From positions 1 through 64,000 of the forward strand of contig DEPT01000070.1 of the NCBI GenBank assembly GCA_002358905.1: 64,000 nucleotides of DNA, in the 5' to 3' direction. Position numbers and translations under genes: made by a program. Position 1 is the first letter of the stretch, and each line of letters opens with the position of its first letter. The notes beneath the pieces are model-generated. The model was given only the letters and a program-made list of their open reading frames with translations. It ran no database searches and was not told the origin of the DNA. This DNA is from Akkermansiaceae bacterium UBA3385 (lineage in GTDB: Bacteria > Verrucomicrobiota > Verrucomicrobiia > Verrucomicrobiales > Akkermansiaceae). Shown here piece by piece: positions 54,396 through 62,665 of the stretch.

Positions 54396-54439
54396 CGCAA
54401 AACAGCACAGCATCAGCATGTTGTGCTGTTTTGCGTTTT
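54396..54439 (+). terminator. Terminator of tRNA-Arg
   Basis: Perfect 14-bp stem (CGCAAAACAGCACA and its complement at 54422-54435), 12-nt loop, followed by TTTT. It separates the tRNA from coaE-rho. Confidence 0.85.
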
Positions 54440-54468
54440 CATTGCTCGCGTACGCACGCGAATTGGGC

Positions 54469-54497
54469 TTGATGCCACAGGCGCACTGTGGTAGAAT
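54469..54497 (+). promoter_or_regulatory. Promoter of coaE-rho
   Basis: TTGATG, 17 bp, TAGAAT; predicted start 54504, GTG 54505 at +2. The in-frame ATG 54496 overlaps the -10. Confidence 0.65.
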
Positions 54498-54504
54498 GCG
54501 CGGC

Positions 54505-56403
54505 GTGAAAGTTATTGTTGTAACAGGAGGCATTGCCTCGGGCAAGTCCACCGTGGTGGAAATGCTGCGCGAGATGGGTGGTGAAGGTGTGGAACTTTTT
54601 GATTGTGACGCCGCTGTGGCAGAATTGCAGCAGACGGGTAAACTGTCCCGTGACCTGGTGACAGCATTCGGTTCTGAAGCCCTGTGCGATGACGGCAGCG
54701 TAAACAAGGATTTTCTGCGCAACATTGTGCAAACCGACCCTGAAGGCCGCGACAAACTGAACAATGTGGTGCACCCGAAGCTGGGGCAGATGTGCCTGCA
54801 CACCCAAGCGGAAGCACGCCGCCGCGGAGATGTGCACACCTTTCTGGTGGATATTCCGCTTTATTTCGAAAGTCCCGTGGAATTCGGGGCAGATATTGTA
54901 TGCGTAGTGGCGGCCACAACAGAAACCCAGATAGCCCGGATGGCAACGAGAGACGGCTTCAACCGCAGCCAGGCGGAGGCCATGATTGCGGCACAGATGC
55001 CCACGCAGGCTAAAATTGACCGCGCCAACCTGGTATTCTGGAATGAAGGCTCCGAAGAAATGCTGCGCAGCCAGGTAGAACTTTTCTACACTACGGAGCT
55101 GGCCGCAGAAGCCAAGGCCATGCATGCACGCTCAGTGGTTATTAACCTGAACGAATTGCGTGCGCTACCGCTGAATGAATTGCAACGCATTGCCACAACA
55201 ACGGCACGCCGTGGCACCGACACCCTGCCCCGCCCGCAGCTGGTGGCCGAACTGGCATACACTTACCTTTCGGAAGGCAGCCAGGTAGAGGTGAGCGGCA
55301 TCCTGGAATTCGGCAGAGACAACATGGTATTCCTGCGCGATGAAGCACGCAGTTTCCGCCCCGGTGATGATGACCCCCGCATTCCTCAGGAGCTCATCCG
55401 TAAGTATGAGCTGCGCCCCGGTAACAGCGTCAAGGTAAAGCTGCGCGCAGTACAGGGGAAGTATGAGCGCAATCTCCTGGCAGGCGAAATCCTGGAAATT
55501 GAAGGTGCGCCCGCTGCTGAATATCAGCAACCCAAGCCATTTGACAGACTGACCCCGCTGATTCCCACAGAACGCCTGATTCTGGAAAATCCGGACATCA
55601 AATCACCGGCCATGCGCGTACTCGACCTCATCACCCCGCTGGGCATGGGGCAGCGAGCACTGGTGGTAGCCCCACCCCGCGGCGGTAAGACGGTACTGCT
55701 CAAGACCATGGCCAGGAGTCTGCGCGCCAATTATCCCAAGGCGGACCTGCTGGTGCTGCTGCTGGATGAACGCCCTGAAGAAGTAACGGATTTCGAAGAT
55801 ACAGTGGATGTGCCCGTCTATGCTTCCACATTTGATGAACCGTCCCGCCGCCACGCCCAGCTGAGCGACCTGCTGCTGGAGCGCGCCCGCCGACTGGTGG
55901 AACAGGGGCGGGATGTCATTATCATGCTCGATTCCCTCACCCGCCTGGCCCGTGGCTACAACGCCAACCAGAGCGGCGGACGCACCATGTCCGGTGGTCT
56001 GGGCTCCAATGCGCTGGAAAGGCCCCGCAAGTTCTTCGGTGCGGCCCGCAAGGTGGAAGAAGGTGGCAGTCTTACCATCATTGCCACCTGCCTCATCGAA
56101 ACCGAATCCCGCATGGATGAAATCATTTTCGAGGAATTCAAGGGCACGGGCAACATGGAGATCCGCCTGGATCGCGAGCTCTCCGAACGCCGCATCTACC
56201 CCGCCATCTCAATTCCGCAGAGCGGTACCCGCAACGATGACCGCCTCTACCACCCGGATGAACTGGTACGAGTGCTGCAGGTGCGCCGCCAGCTGGCCGC
56301 TCTGCCCGGCTGGGAAGGTCTGCAGACCCTGCTCAAGAATATTAATCAGACCCAGAACAACTTGGAAATTCTGCTCAAGGGACTGACGATTTCAACCCGA
56401 TGA
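54505..56403 (+). CDS. Dephospho-CoA kinase fused to transcription terminator Rho
   Basis: 632 residues in one open frame. Residues 1-205 are a complete dephospho-CoA kinase (CoaE): P-loop TGGIASGKST (7-16), ELFDCDA, the VHPKL block (89-93), LVDIPLYFES (114-123) and a MATRDGFNRSQAEA lid (146-159). Residues about 212-632 are a complete Rho: the N-terminal LNELRALPLNELQRIA (215-230), the RNA-binding cold-shock fold (VEVSGILEF), Walker A APPRGGKT (389-396), Walker B VIIMLDSLTR (471-480), the Q loop GGRTMSGG and the R-loop region FKGTGNMEIRLDREL. Nothing separates the two parts. The first makes CoA from dephospho-CoA, the second ends transcription with ATP. Both nucleotide sites look intact. The start is GTG 54505. 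Its TGA overlaps the next ATG. Confidence 0.93.
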   Translation: MKVIVVTGGIASGKSTVVEMLREMGGEGVELFDCDAAVAELQQTGKLSRDLVTAFGSEALCDDGSVNKDFLRNIVQTDPEGRDKLNNVVHPKLGQMCLHTQAEARRRGDVHTFLVDIPLYFESPVEFGADIVCVVAATTETQIARMATRDGFNRSQAEAMIAAQMPTQAKIDRANLVFWNEGSEEMLRSQVELFYTTELAAEAKAMHARSVVINLNELRALPLNELQRIATTTARRGTDTLPRPQLVAELAYTYLSEGSQVEVSGILEFGRDNMVFLRDEARSFRPGDDDPRIPQELIRKYELRPGNSVKVKLRAVQGKYERNLLAGEILEIEGAPAAEYQQPKPFDRLTPLIPTERLILENPDIKSPAMRVLDLITPLGMGQRALVVAPPRGGKTVLLKTMARSLRANYPKADLLVLLLDERPEEVTDFEDTVDVPVYASTFDEPSRRHAQLSDLLLERARRLVEQGRDVIIMLDSLTRLARGYNANQSGGRTMSGGLGSNALERPRKFFGAARKVEEGGSLTIIATCLIETESRMDEIIFEEFKGTGNMEIRLDRELSERRIYPAISIPQSGTRNDDRLYHPDELVRVLQVRRQLAALPGWEGLQTLLKNINQTQNNLEILLKGLTISTR

Positions 56404-57281
56404 AGGATTTCCTTCGCCGCCACCCCCTGATTCGGAGTCTGCTGACCCTGGTATGCCTACTGACAGCGCTAGGGACGGGGGCGGCCAGCATCGGCATCTG
56501 GATTCTGTTTTTCAACGATATACTGAGCGAGCGGGTGCATGAAGTGCAGCCCTTCTGCCACCAGCCCGAATACGAAGGCAAGCTCGTCAAGATACACGTG
56601 CGCGAGCTGCACAGCGAGGGAGGACCGGCAAAGCTCAATAATTACGGGCTCTCGTGTGATAATGCTCTCTGGGTTCGCTCAGACATGCGGCCACCCCGCC
56701 CTATGATGAAAAGAGGGGAGGACTTTCACTCCATCGGCAGTGTGCGTGAGTGTATCGCGGCAGCGCCCAAACTTCTCTCCGGCGCATACGAACTGCACTT
56801 TTCCCACAATCTGATGGAACACATGGACTGCGGCAAGCCTATCTGTATTCCACCATCGCAGGTTACGTTACCCGCCGCTCTGGCTGACAGAGTTGCAGAA
56901 ATCCGAGACACACACTTCGTGATGCGGGGCAACGACAACGCCACCGTTCACCTGAGCTTCAGTTACGTTCCTTCTCCGCAAAGGGTGAACCTTCAGCTGC
57001 TCGGCAGACAACGGGGAAACCGTATCGAGGTAACGGAATTCATCCGCGGCGAAGATGCATTCCGCCATCTTGAACGAGAGCATTCTTTTATCATCTTTTC
57101 ATTCCGGGAGCACCTGCTCCTGGCGCTGGTATTCCTTATGATAAGCAGCTCATTAGCTGCTCTGGTCTACTACCTCAACACCCTCTGCAGCTGCAGAGCT
57201 GTTCTCTTCGCCGCGGCTGTATCCATCTTGCTGCAACTTGTTCCGGCCTTCATTACCCCGCATTTCCTCCACCTGCCATAA
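56400..57281 (+). CDS. Two-to-four-helix membrane protein, possibly TMEM43-like
   Basis: 293 residues. An N-terminal helix (SLLTLVCLLTALGTGAASIG), a large loop of about 180 residues, then two or three C-terminal helices (LLLALVFLMISSSLAAL, AVLFAAAVSILLQLVPAF). The beginning of the loop, EYEGKLVKIHVREL, recalls TMEM43-family proteins (EGKLVHVSG), but the match is short. The ATG overlaps the coaE-rho stop by 4 nt (ATGA), so the two are coupled. The last 129 nt overlap the 3' end of comEC on the other strand. Confidence 0.6.
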   Translation: MKDFLRRHPLIRSLLTLVCLLTALGTGAASIGIWILFFNDILSERVHEVQPFCHQPEYEGKLVKIHVRELHSEGGPAKLNNYGLSCDNALWVRSDMRPPRPMMKRGEDFHSIGSVRECIAAAPKLLSGAYELHFSHNLMEHMDCGKPICIPPSQVTLPAALADRVAEIRDTHFVMRGNDNATVHLSFSYVPSPQRVNLQLLGRQRGNRIEVTEFIRGEDAFRHLEREHSFIIFSFREHLLLALVFLMISSSLAALVYYLNTLCSCRAVLFAAAVSILLQLVPAFITPHFLHLP

Positions 57282-59252
57282 CTGGCAGGAGTGTTCCCCC
57301 ACCGGAATTCCCCGCTGCCCCGCATCTGCCCCCGGCAGGAATATCAGGTGAGCCCCCGCCGCCACATCATCTGCCAGCACAGGCATGTGCGTGTGACGCC
57401 CCATAATAACCACATCTGAGGCCGCAGCAGGCAGAGCAGCATACGCCGCATACGAAGCATGGCCCACGTACTGCACCTGACCAACGGGGCTTTCCCAGAG
57501 CACAATCGGGTGATAATCTGAACTTTTCCGGCGCGGATACTCCGCAGGTGGCGGAAGAATGGTAAAGCGCCCGGCCTGTGTTTCAAAGGCGCATCCTTCC
57601 TGCGGCAATTCGTTGGCATGAATCACCACCAACTCCGGCCACATGCGCTGCAGCACAGCAGCACCGCCACCCACCCGGGGAGAAGTTACAAGAAGCACCG
57701 CCGGTGTATACCCGGTGTGAAACAAAGTGGGTAAGGTCTTCCCTTCTGCAGTAGCTTCATTGCCACAATCGACCAGCAGACCATGATTCCCAAGCATGGT
57801 GAAACTGCCGCCATAGCCAGTCCCCTGCACCAGCAGAGAATACAGAGGAGCGGGTTCCTGCGCAGGGAGATACGCCCAGGGCAAATCACCAAACCAGCTC
57901 ACCACACCCAGCAGCAGAGCGGAAGATTTCTGTGCAGCCCACCCTGTGGCAGCGCCCACCCAGGGGATTCCCGCCACGCAAAGATGCAGCAGTCCGCAGA
58001 ACATAACCACAGGCAAAAGGGGAGTAATAGCTATATTGGTCAGGAAACTGGTAGTATTTGCCGTGTGAAAAAAGCAGAGGGCAAGAGGCACAGAAACCAG
58101 CCAGGCACTCAGCGCCACAATGACCGCTCCGCGCACCCCCAATTCCAGGTTACTCCAGCGCATTTCCCACCGTGTACGCAACGTAACCGGAATGTAGTCA
58201 TCCGGTCCGAACCAGGCTTTTTCCTCCAGGCAGAGTTTCAGCGCCAGGCAGATAGCGGCATACACACCGAATGAAAGAATAAAGCCGGCATGATACAGCT
58301 GACTGGAATCCACCAGCAGAATCAGCAGCGCAGCAAAACTCCAGGTGTTCAGCAGGCTCACCCGCCGCCGGAGCATGACGCCCAGCAGGAGAACGGCCAG
58401 CATCAGATACGCACGTATGGCAGGCACGGCAACTCCAGTCATGAGCACATACACACCCACTGTCACCAGCAGCAGAGGGCGCACCACCGCCGGGCGTATC
58501 CGCATAAGGCGGAACAAGGCCCAGAGGATACCCGAAACCAGCCCCACATGAAGCCCGCTTACGGCAAAGGCATGCAGGCAGCCACCATTGCGAAAACCAT
58601 CTATCGTCTCGCTTTCAGCACTGCTCTTATCCCCCAGCACCAGTGCGCAGAGAACCTGGTGCGCGGAATCATGCTCCGTTCCACGTGGCATCAGAATGGC
58701 AGCCAGACGTTCCCGGATACGCAATCCCCAATACTGCACCGTGCGCAGAGAAAGAGGCTTGCCCAGTTTCTCGCCCTCAATAAAATCGAGCGAAGCAGCA
58801 ATACCCTGCCCTCGCATCCAGGTTGCGGCATCAAAAACACCCTTTGCGGCAGCAGGGCGTGGTTGCTGCCACTGCGCACGCACCCGCACCACATCCCCCG
58901 GAGTATAGGGAGTATTTCCACGCAGCACCACCCGCACACCGTTCCACCCCGTATTCAACACACAGCCGCGATTCAATTCACGCTCCACCGTTCCCTGCAG
59001 CATTACCACCTCCTGCAGTTCGGCCATCTCACAAAACTGCTCAGCCCGTTGCTTCTGCAGCCCGCTATGCAGCCCAGCCACCAGCGCGCAGAGTAACGTG
59101 CACACAGCAATGCGCCACGAGCGGACAGCCAGCGCCACCAGCACCGCCGCTGTCGACACAACATACCACCAACCGCCTGGCACAGCTCCTATCACGGCCA
59201 CCAGCGGCAGAAACAAGGGGGCACTCTGTACCAGGCAACGGAGGCGTTTCAT
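57153..59252 (-). CDS. comEC: ComEC/Rec2 competence membrane protein with degenerate nuclease-like domain
   Basis: 699 residues. N-terminal helices and a DUF4131-type OB-like region (GDVVRVRAQW), then the competence core: LCALVLGDKS, DGFRNGGCLHAFAVSGLHVGLVSG and the following polytopic helices. The C-terminal ~220 residues have the metallo-beta-lactamase-like fold start (TMLGNHGLLVDCG), but the metal motif THxDxDH reads TSPRVGGG (about 522-529), so metal binding is probably lost. ComEC forms the channel for single-stranded DNA uptake. It follows the ankyrin gene's stop region divergently placed upstream (same strand, 36 nt downstream of it), so it may be read from that transcript. Confidence 0.88.
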   Translation of the reverse strand: MKRLRCLVQSAPLFLPLVAVIGAVPGGWWYVVSTAAVLVALAVRSWRIAVCTLLCALVAGLHSGLQKQRAEQFCEMAELQEVVMLQGTVERELNRGCVLNTGWNGVRVVLRGNTPYTPGDVVRVRAQWQQPRPAAAKGVFDAATWMRGQGIAASLDFIEGEKLGKPLSLRTVQYWGLRIRERLAAILMPRGTEHDSAHQVLCALVLGDKSSAESETIDGFRNGGCLHAFAVSGLHVGLVSGILWALFRLMRIRPAVVRPLLLVTVGVYVLMTGVAVPAIRAYLMLAVLLLGVMLRRRVSLLNTWSFAALLILLVDSSQLYHAGFILSFGVYAAICLALKLCLEEKAWFGPDDYIPVTLRTRWEMRWSNLELGVRGAVIVALSAWLVSVPLALCFFHTANTTSFLTNIAITPLLPVVMFCGLLHLCVAGIPWVGAATGWAAQKSSALLLGVVSWFGDLPWAYLPAQEPAPLYSLLVQGTGYGGSFTMLGNHGLLVDCGNEATAEGKTLPTLFHTGYTPAVLLVTSPRVGGGAAVLQRMWPELVVIHANELPQEGCAFETQAGRFTILPPPAEYPRRKSSDYHPIVLWESPVGQVQYVGHASYAAYAALPAAASDVVIMGRHTHMPVLADDVAAGAHLIFLPGADAGQRGIPVGEHSCQLWQVEEMRGNEGRNKLQQDGYSRGEENSSAAAEGVEVVDQSS

Positions 59253-59288
59253 GGTTGCATATTCAGTTTGGCCGACACCGCACCAGCG

Positions 59289-60839
59289 TCAATCGCGGTA
59301 ATGATTACGATCAGCGCGGAGACAGAGCACCACCTGACCACCGGGGCCAAGGGGCTCACAGGTGGCCACCAGGGAGAATTGAGGAGAAACAAAGGCGCGG
59401 TGACCGTGTTCCAGACAAGTACCCGCCTCCAGCAGCATGGGGAGAACGAGCTGCTGCACAAGGGTAACGGACATACCCTTCTGGTCATCGCTATACAGCA
59501 CTTCCGGAAAGCCCAATTTCTCCATACCTTCGGTCATCAGGCATTCGCCTTTCCCCTGTCCGGTCACCTTTCCCTGCACCAGCAGACAGAGCACTGCATC
59601 AGGAGCTTCCTCTAGTTTAGGAGCATAGGTTCCGGAAAATACCGTACGACCGAAATCCACACCCACGCATCCGCCCAACTTAGCAAGCGAGCCTACCAGA
59701 CGAGCAAAACGGAGGGCCAGTTCATAAGGCACAACACCGGATTCCTCCAGACTCACCTCAATGTAACAGGTATGAGCCAATGCCGCACGTTTCTCCTCAT
59801 CGCTCATAGCGGCCTCATCCACCAATCCGCCCAGGCCTTCTCCAGTCCAGGCATGATTCACCGCCTGCACCACAGCTCCGGGTTCAGACTTGCAGGCATG
59901 CTGTAACAGCTCCGCTGAAGGCAACTGGTCACAGAGCAGCACACGGGCGCAGAAACGCGGCCGGGGACAACGCACCTGGCAGCCACGCAAGGCACCGTGT
60001 TGTTTCAGCAAGGCCACTACATCATTCATCACTGGAAGGGTATCTTCCTGGGCTATAGGTTTATCTTCATCGCCCTTTTTCTCCAGTGCTACATCCAGAG
60101 CCGTGTGCCCTGCCGTTGTCAGTGCGTTAACATCAGCCCCTCCTTGCAACAGGGATTCAATACGATTCAGCATAAGCTCACGGTCCTCGGCAGCCCGGCC
60201 AGAGCAAAGAGAATGCAGCGGTGTATTTCCAGAGGGATTGATTTCCGCCCCCATACCACCAGGAGTCGCACCATATTGCAGCAGAAGCTGCACCAGAGGC
60301 TCATTTCCCCAGGCAAGCGCGTTAATCATGGGCGGAAACGCAAGCCCGGCATCGGGGTTCGCGCCATGCGTCAGGAGGAAACGGATTGCTTTCATATCCG
60401 GTTCAGGTTCCAGGCAGAACGTTTGCAGACAGGTTGTCTCACTGAAATAAACAGGCAATGGAGCATTCACATCCATGCCCAATTCCAGCAGAAGTGCCGC
60501 TCCCTTCGTGTTGCCTTTCGCCAGGGCCAGGTAAAGAAGTTCTGTAGTACCGGCAAACTCTTTCTTATCCTCAGCTCCCAACTTCTCCAGTACCTTTCGG
60601 GCGGCATCGGGGTCATACCCATTCACCGTGGCCGCCAGCATCTGCTTACCCCAGGCCACTGGGCGGCACTGCCAGTACCAATATGCCACCCCGGCAAGCG
60701 CAATCAGCAGATACAGCATACCGCCCCATACATGACCGGAAGCTATAGCCCGTATTCCTTTCAGGGATATATGAATCAGAAACAAGGTATAAAAGACATA
60801 TCCCAGTATATTGACAATCTTTACTAATAAATTTTTCAT
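59289..60839 (-). CDS. Membrane ankyrin protein with DUF4261-like C-terminal domain
   Basis: 516 residues from ATG 60839. Two or three N-terminal helices (VNILGYVFYTLFLIHISL, GGMLYLLIALAGVAYWYW), then ankyrin-like repeats (about 80-290: LLLELGMDVNAP, LLTHGANPDAG, PSGNTPLHSLC, TAGHTALDVALEK) and a C-terminal domain of about 200 residues with TEGMEKLGFPEVLYSD that resembles DUF4261; this last assignment is tentative. The alternative start at 60887 adds 16 residues with no membrane helix and is less likely. No clear promoter. Confidence 0.65.
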   Translation of the reverse strand: MKNLLVKIVNILGYVFYTLFLIHISLKGIRAIASGHVWGGMLYLLIALAGVAYWYWQCRPVAWGKQMLAATVNGYDPDAARKVLEKLGAEDKKEFAGTTELLYLALAKGNTKGAALLLELGMDVNAPLPVYFSETTCLQTFCLEPEPDMKAIRFLLTHGANPDAGLAFPPMINALAWGNEPLVQLLLQYGATPGGMGAEINPSGNTPLHSLCSGRAAEDRELMLNRIESLLQGGADVNALTTAGHTALDVALEKKGDEDKPIAQEDTLPVMNDVVALLKQHGALRGCQVRCPRPRFCARVLLCDQLPSAELLQHACKSEPGAVVQAVNHAWTGEGLGGLVDEAAMSDEEKRAALAHTCYIEVSLEESGVVPYELALRFARLVGSLAKLGGCVGVDFGRTVFSGTYAPKLEEAPDAVLCLLVQGKVTGQGKGECLMTEGMEKLGFPEVLYSDDQKGMSVTLVQQLVLPMLLEAGTCLEHGHRAFVSPQFSLVATCEPLGPGGQVVLCLRADRNHYRD

Positions 60840-60914
60840 ACCGCAATCAAACAGATAAATTCCTTGCAGCCGGAAAAGGCAGACCAAAAATCGCCAGAGG
60901 TTGTTTTTTCTACA

Positions 60915-62033
60915 TCAACGATACACCATTACAGGCCCCGTAACCGATGACTGTACGGAACGCACCTTCCGCAGGGCTGCGCAGAATATCGCAGCAGCGG
61001 CATCCACCTCATCTGGCGTGGTGTAGCGGGAAAGCGAGAAGCGAAGCGACTCGCGCACCTGCTTATCCGACAGCCCCATAGCCAGTAACACATGGCTGGG
61101 ATGAGGCTCGGCACTGGTACAGGCCGAACCAGTGGAGCACAACAGTCCCGCGGGTTCCAGCAGCAGGAAAAGTGACTCCGCCGACACACCCGGCACGCGC
61201 ATGTTCAGCACATGCGGCAGACGTGGAGCCGCCGCCCCATTGATGCAGACTTCAATACCCTCCACCGTGAGAGCAGATACAAAACGATCGCGGAGGGCGG
61301 CGAGAGCGGCATAGGTTTCAGCAGACTGCAGAGCAAGTTCTGCAGCCTTACCAAAGCCTATGATGCCCGCCACATTTTCCGTCCCGGCACGGCGGTAATC
61401 CTCCTGCGCACCCCCCGTCAGGTAAGGAGTGCAAGTCGTACCCGTGCGCACATACAGCGCCCCTATCCCTTTCGGGCCATGGAGCTTGTGGGCCGAAAGC
61501 GAAGCAAAATCCACAGCGTAATCATGCAGAGCAATGGGTAATTTACCTGCGGCCTGCACCAGGTCCACGTGCACCCGGGCACCTGCCTGCTGCGCAGCAT
61601 GAGCCAGAGAGCGCACCGGCTGAATCACGCCTGTTTCATGATTCGCCCAGGCAAAGCTCACGCCATCATGCCCAGGCAGCAATTCACGCCACTCCGGCAA
61701 ATCAGCCTGTCCATTGGCCAGGACCGGGGCAGCCTCTCCACGAGCTGTGCGCAAGGTGGCAGGATGCTCCGTTGCCAGGGTGAGCACACTCCTGAACTGG
61801 GAAAGCGCCGTATTGGATGATTCCGTGCCGCCGGAGGTAAAAATAATCTCGGAAGGAAGAGCACCAACAAGAGCAGCCACCTGCTCGCGGGCTGTTTCTA
61901 TGGCTTTCCGAACAGATTTCCCCACACTATAGGCAGCAGAAGGGTTGAAAAAATTCTCGCTCAGATATGGCAACATGGACTCCAGCACCTCTGGAGCCAA
62001 TGGAGTAGTGGCATTATTATCCCAGTATATCAT
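60915..62033 (-). CDS. Cysteine desulfurase of the NifS/IscS type
   Basis: 372 residues from ATG 62033. PLP-dependent fold: YWDNNATTPLAPEVLE at the start, SGGTESSNTA, the PLP lysine in SLSAHKLHGPKG, and the mobile catalytic Cys loop CSTGSACTSAEPHPSH. It releases sulfur from cysteine as a persulfide for Fe-S clusters or thiolation of tRNA. It starts 2 nt after the coaD stop, in a coaD-desulfurase operon. No IscU or IscR is nearby, so iscS versus nifS is not decided. A longer start (62084) falls inside coaD. Confidence 0.9.
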   Translation of the reverse strand: MIYWDNNATTPLAPEVLESMLPYLSENFFNPSAAYSVGKSVRKAIETAREQVAALVGALPSEIIFTSGGTESSNTALSQFRSVLTLATEHPATLRTARGEAAPVLANGQADLPEWRELLPGHDGVSFAWANHETGVIQPVRSLAHAAQQAGARVHVDLVQAAGKLPIALHDYAVDFASLSAHKLHGPKGIGALYVRTGTTCTPYLTGGAQEDYRRAGTENVAGIIGFGKAAELALQSAETYAALAALRDRFVSALTVEGIEVCINGAAAPRLPHVLNMRVPGVSAESLFLLLEPAGLLCSTGSACTSAEPHPSHVLLAMGLSDKQVRESLRFSLSRYTTPDEVDAAAAIFCAALRKVRSVQSSVTGPVMVYR

Positions 62034-62035
62034 GG

Positions 62036-62530
62036 TCACTTGTTCAGGCTGGCAATGATATTGAAGACATTGGCCGGCACACACTCACGCACCCAGCGCT
62101 GCCAGTCATGAACCCCCACGAATCCTCGAACCATGGATGAGGACACGGACTCCAGCTCCGGCGGCGGCATGAGATACACCGTCTGTAAATCCGGAGCCAT
62201 GCGGGCATTCATGCGTTCCATGGATTTCTCATACTCCAGATCCACCGTATTGCGAACACCTCGCAGCAGATACGTTGCGCCGATGCGGCGGGCAAAATCC
62301 ACCAGGAAACCTCCCTGCATCTTCTCCACCCGGACATTGGGTGTCCCTGCGGCCAGCATCCCACGTAAGGCGTCCAGGCGCTGAGCCTCACTCAGAAATC
62401 CCTTTTTATCCGGATTCACGCCCAGCACCACCACCAGTTCGTCAAAGAGCCGGGCTCCCTGCTGAATCATCCAGAGGTGCCCCAACGTGGGCGGGTCAAA
62501 ACTGCCCGCATAGATGCCGATACGCTTCAT
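62036..62530 (-). CDS. coaD: Phosphopantetheine adenylyltransferase
   Basis: 164 residues from ATG 62530. Nucleotidyltransferase core: GIYAGSFDPPTLGH (HxGH-like motif), NPDKKGFLS, LRGVRNTVDLEYEKSM and SSSMVRGF. It makes dephospho-CoA, the substrate of the CoaE half of the fusion 7 kb away. It precedes the desulfurase by 2 nt. The start is fixed by the promoter and the conserved N-terminus. Confidence 0.95.
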   Translation of the reverse strand: MKRIGIYAGSFDPPTLGHLWMIQQGARLFDELVVVLGVNPDKKGFLSEAQRLDALRGMLAAGTPNVRVEKMQGGFLVDFARRIGATYLLRGVRNTVDLEYEKSMERMNARMAPDLQTVYLMPPPELESVSSSMVRGFVGVHDWQRWVRECVPANVFNIIASLNK

Positions 62531-62537
62531 GCCACGA

Positions 62538-62566
62538 ATGATACACCGCTCACCGCGCGCTGTCAA
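62538..62566 (-). promoter_or_regulatory. Promoter of coaD
   Basis: Consensus TTGACA, 17 bp, TATCAT; predicted start 62531, ATG 62530 at +2. Confidence 0.75.
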
Positions 62567-62665
62567 GCACCGTCGCGGTTGCACATGGAGCCTTGCGGTA
62601 TAATCGCTCTCCCCCGTCTGGATTCTGACAGGGCGGCAACTCCACCAGAGGATAAGCCGCGTGGG

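Noticed and set aside
54277..54504. N-terminal extension of the CoaE-Rho protein
   Set aside because: Would be translated from the tRNA-Arg gene and its terminator.
62598..62603. TATAAT on the plus strand before the right-edge gene
   Set aside because: No proper -35 at 16-18 bp, and no plus-strand gene follows.
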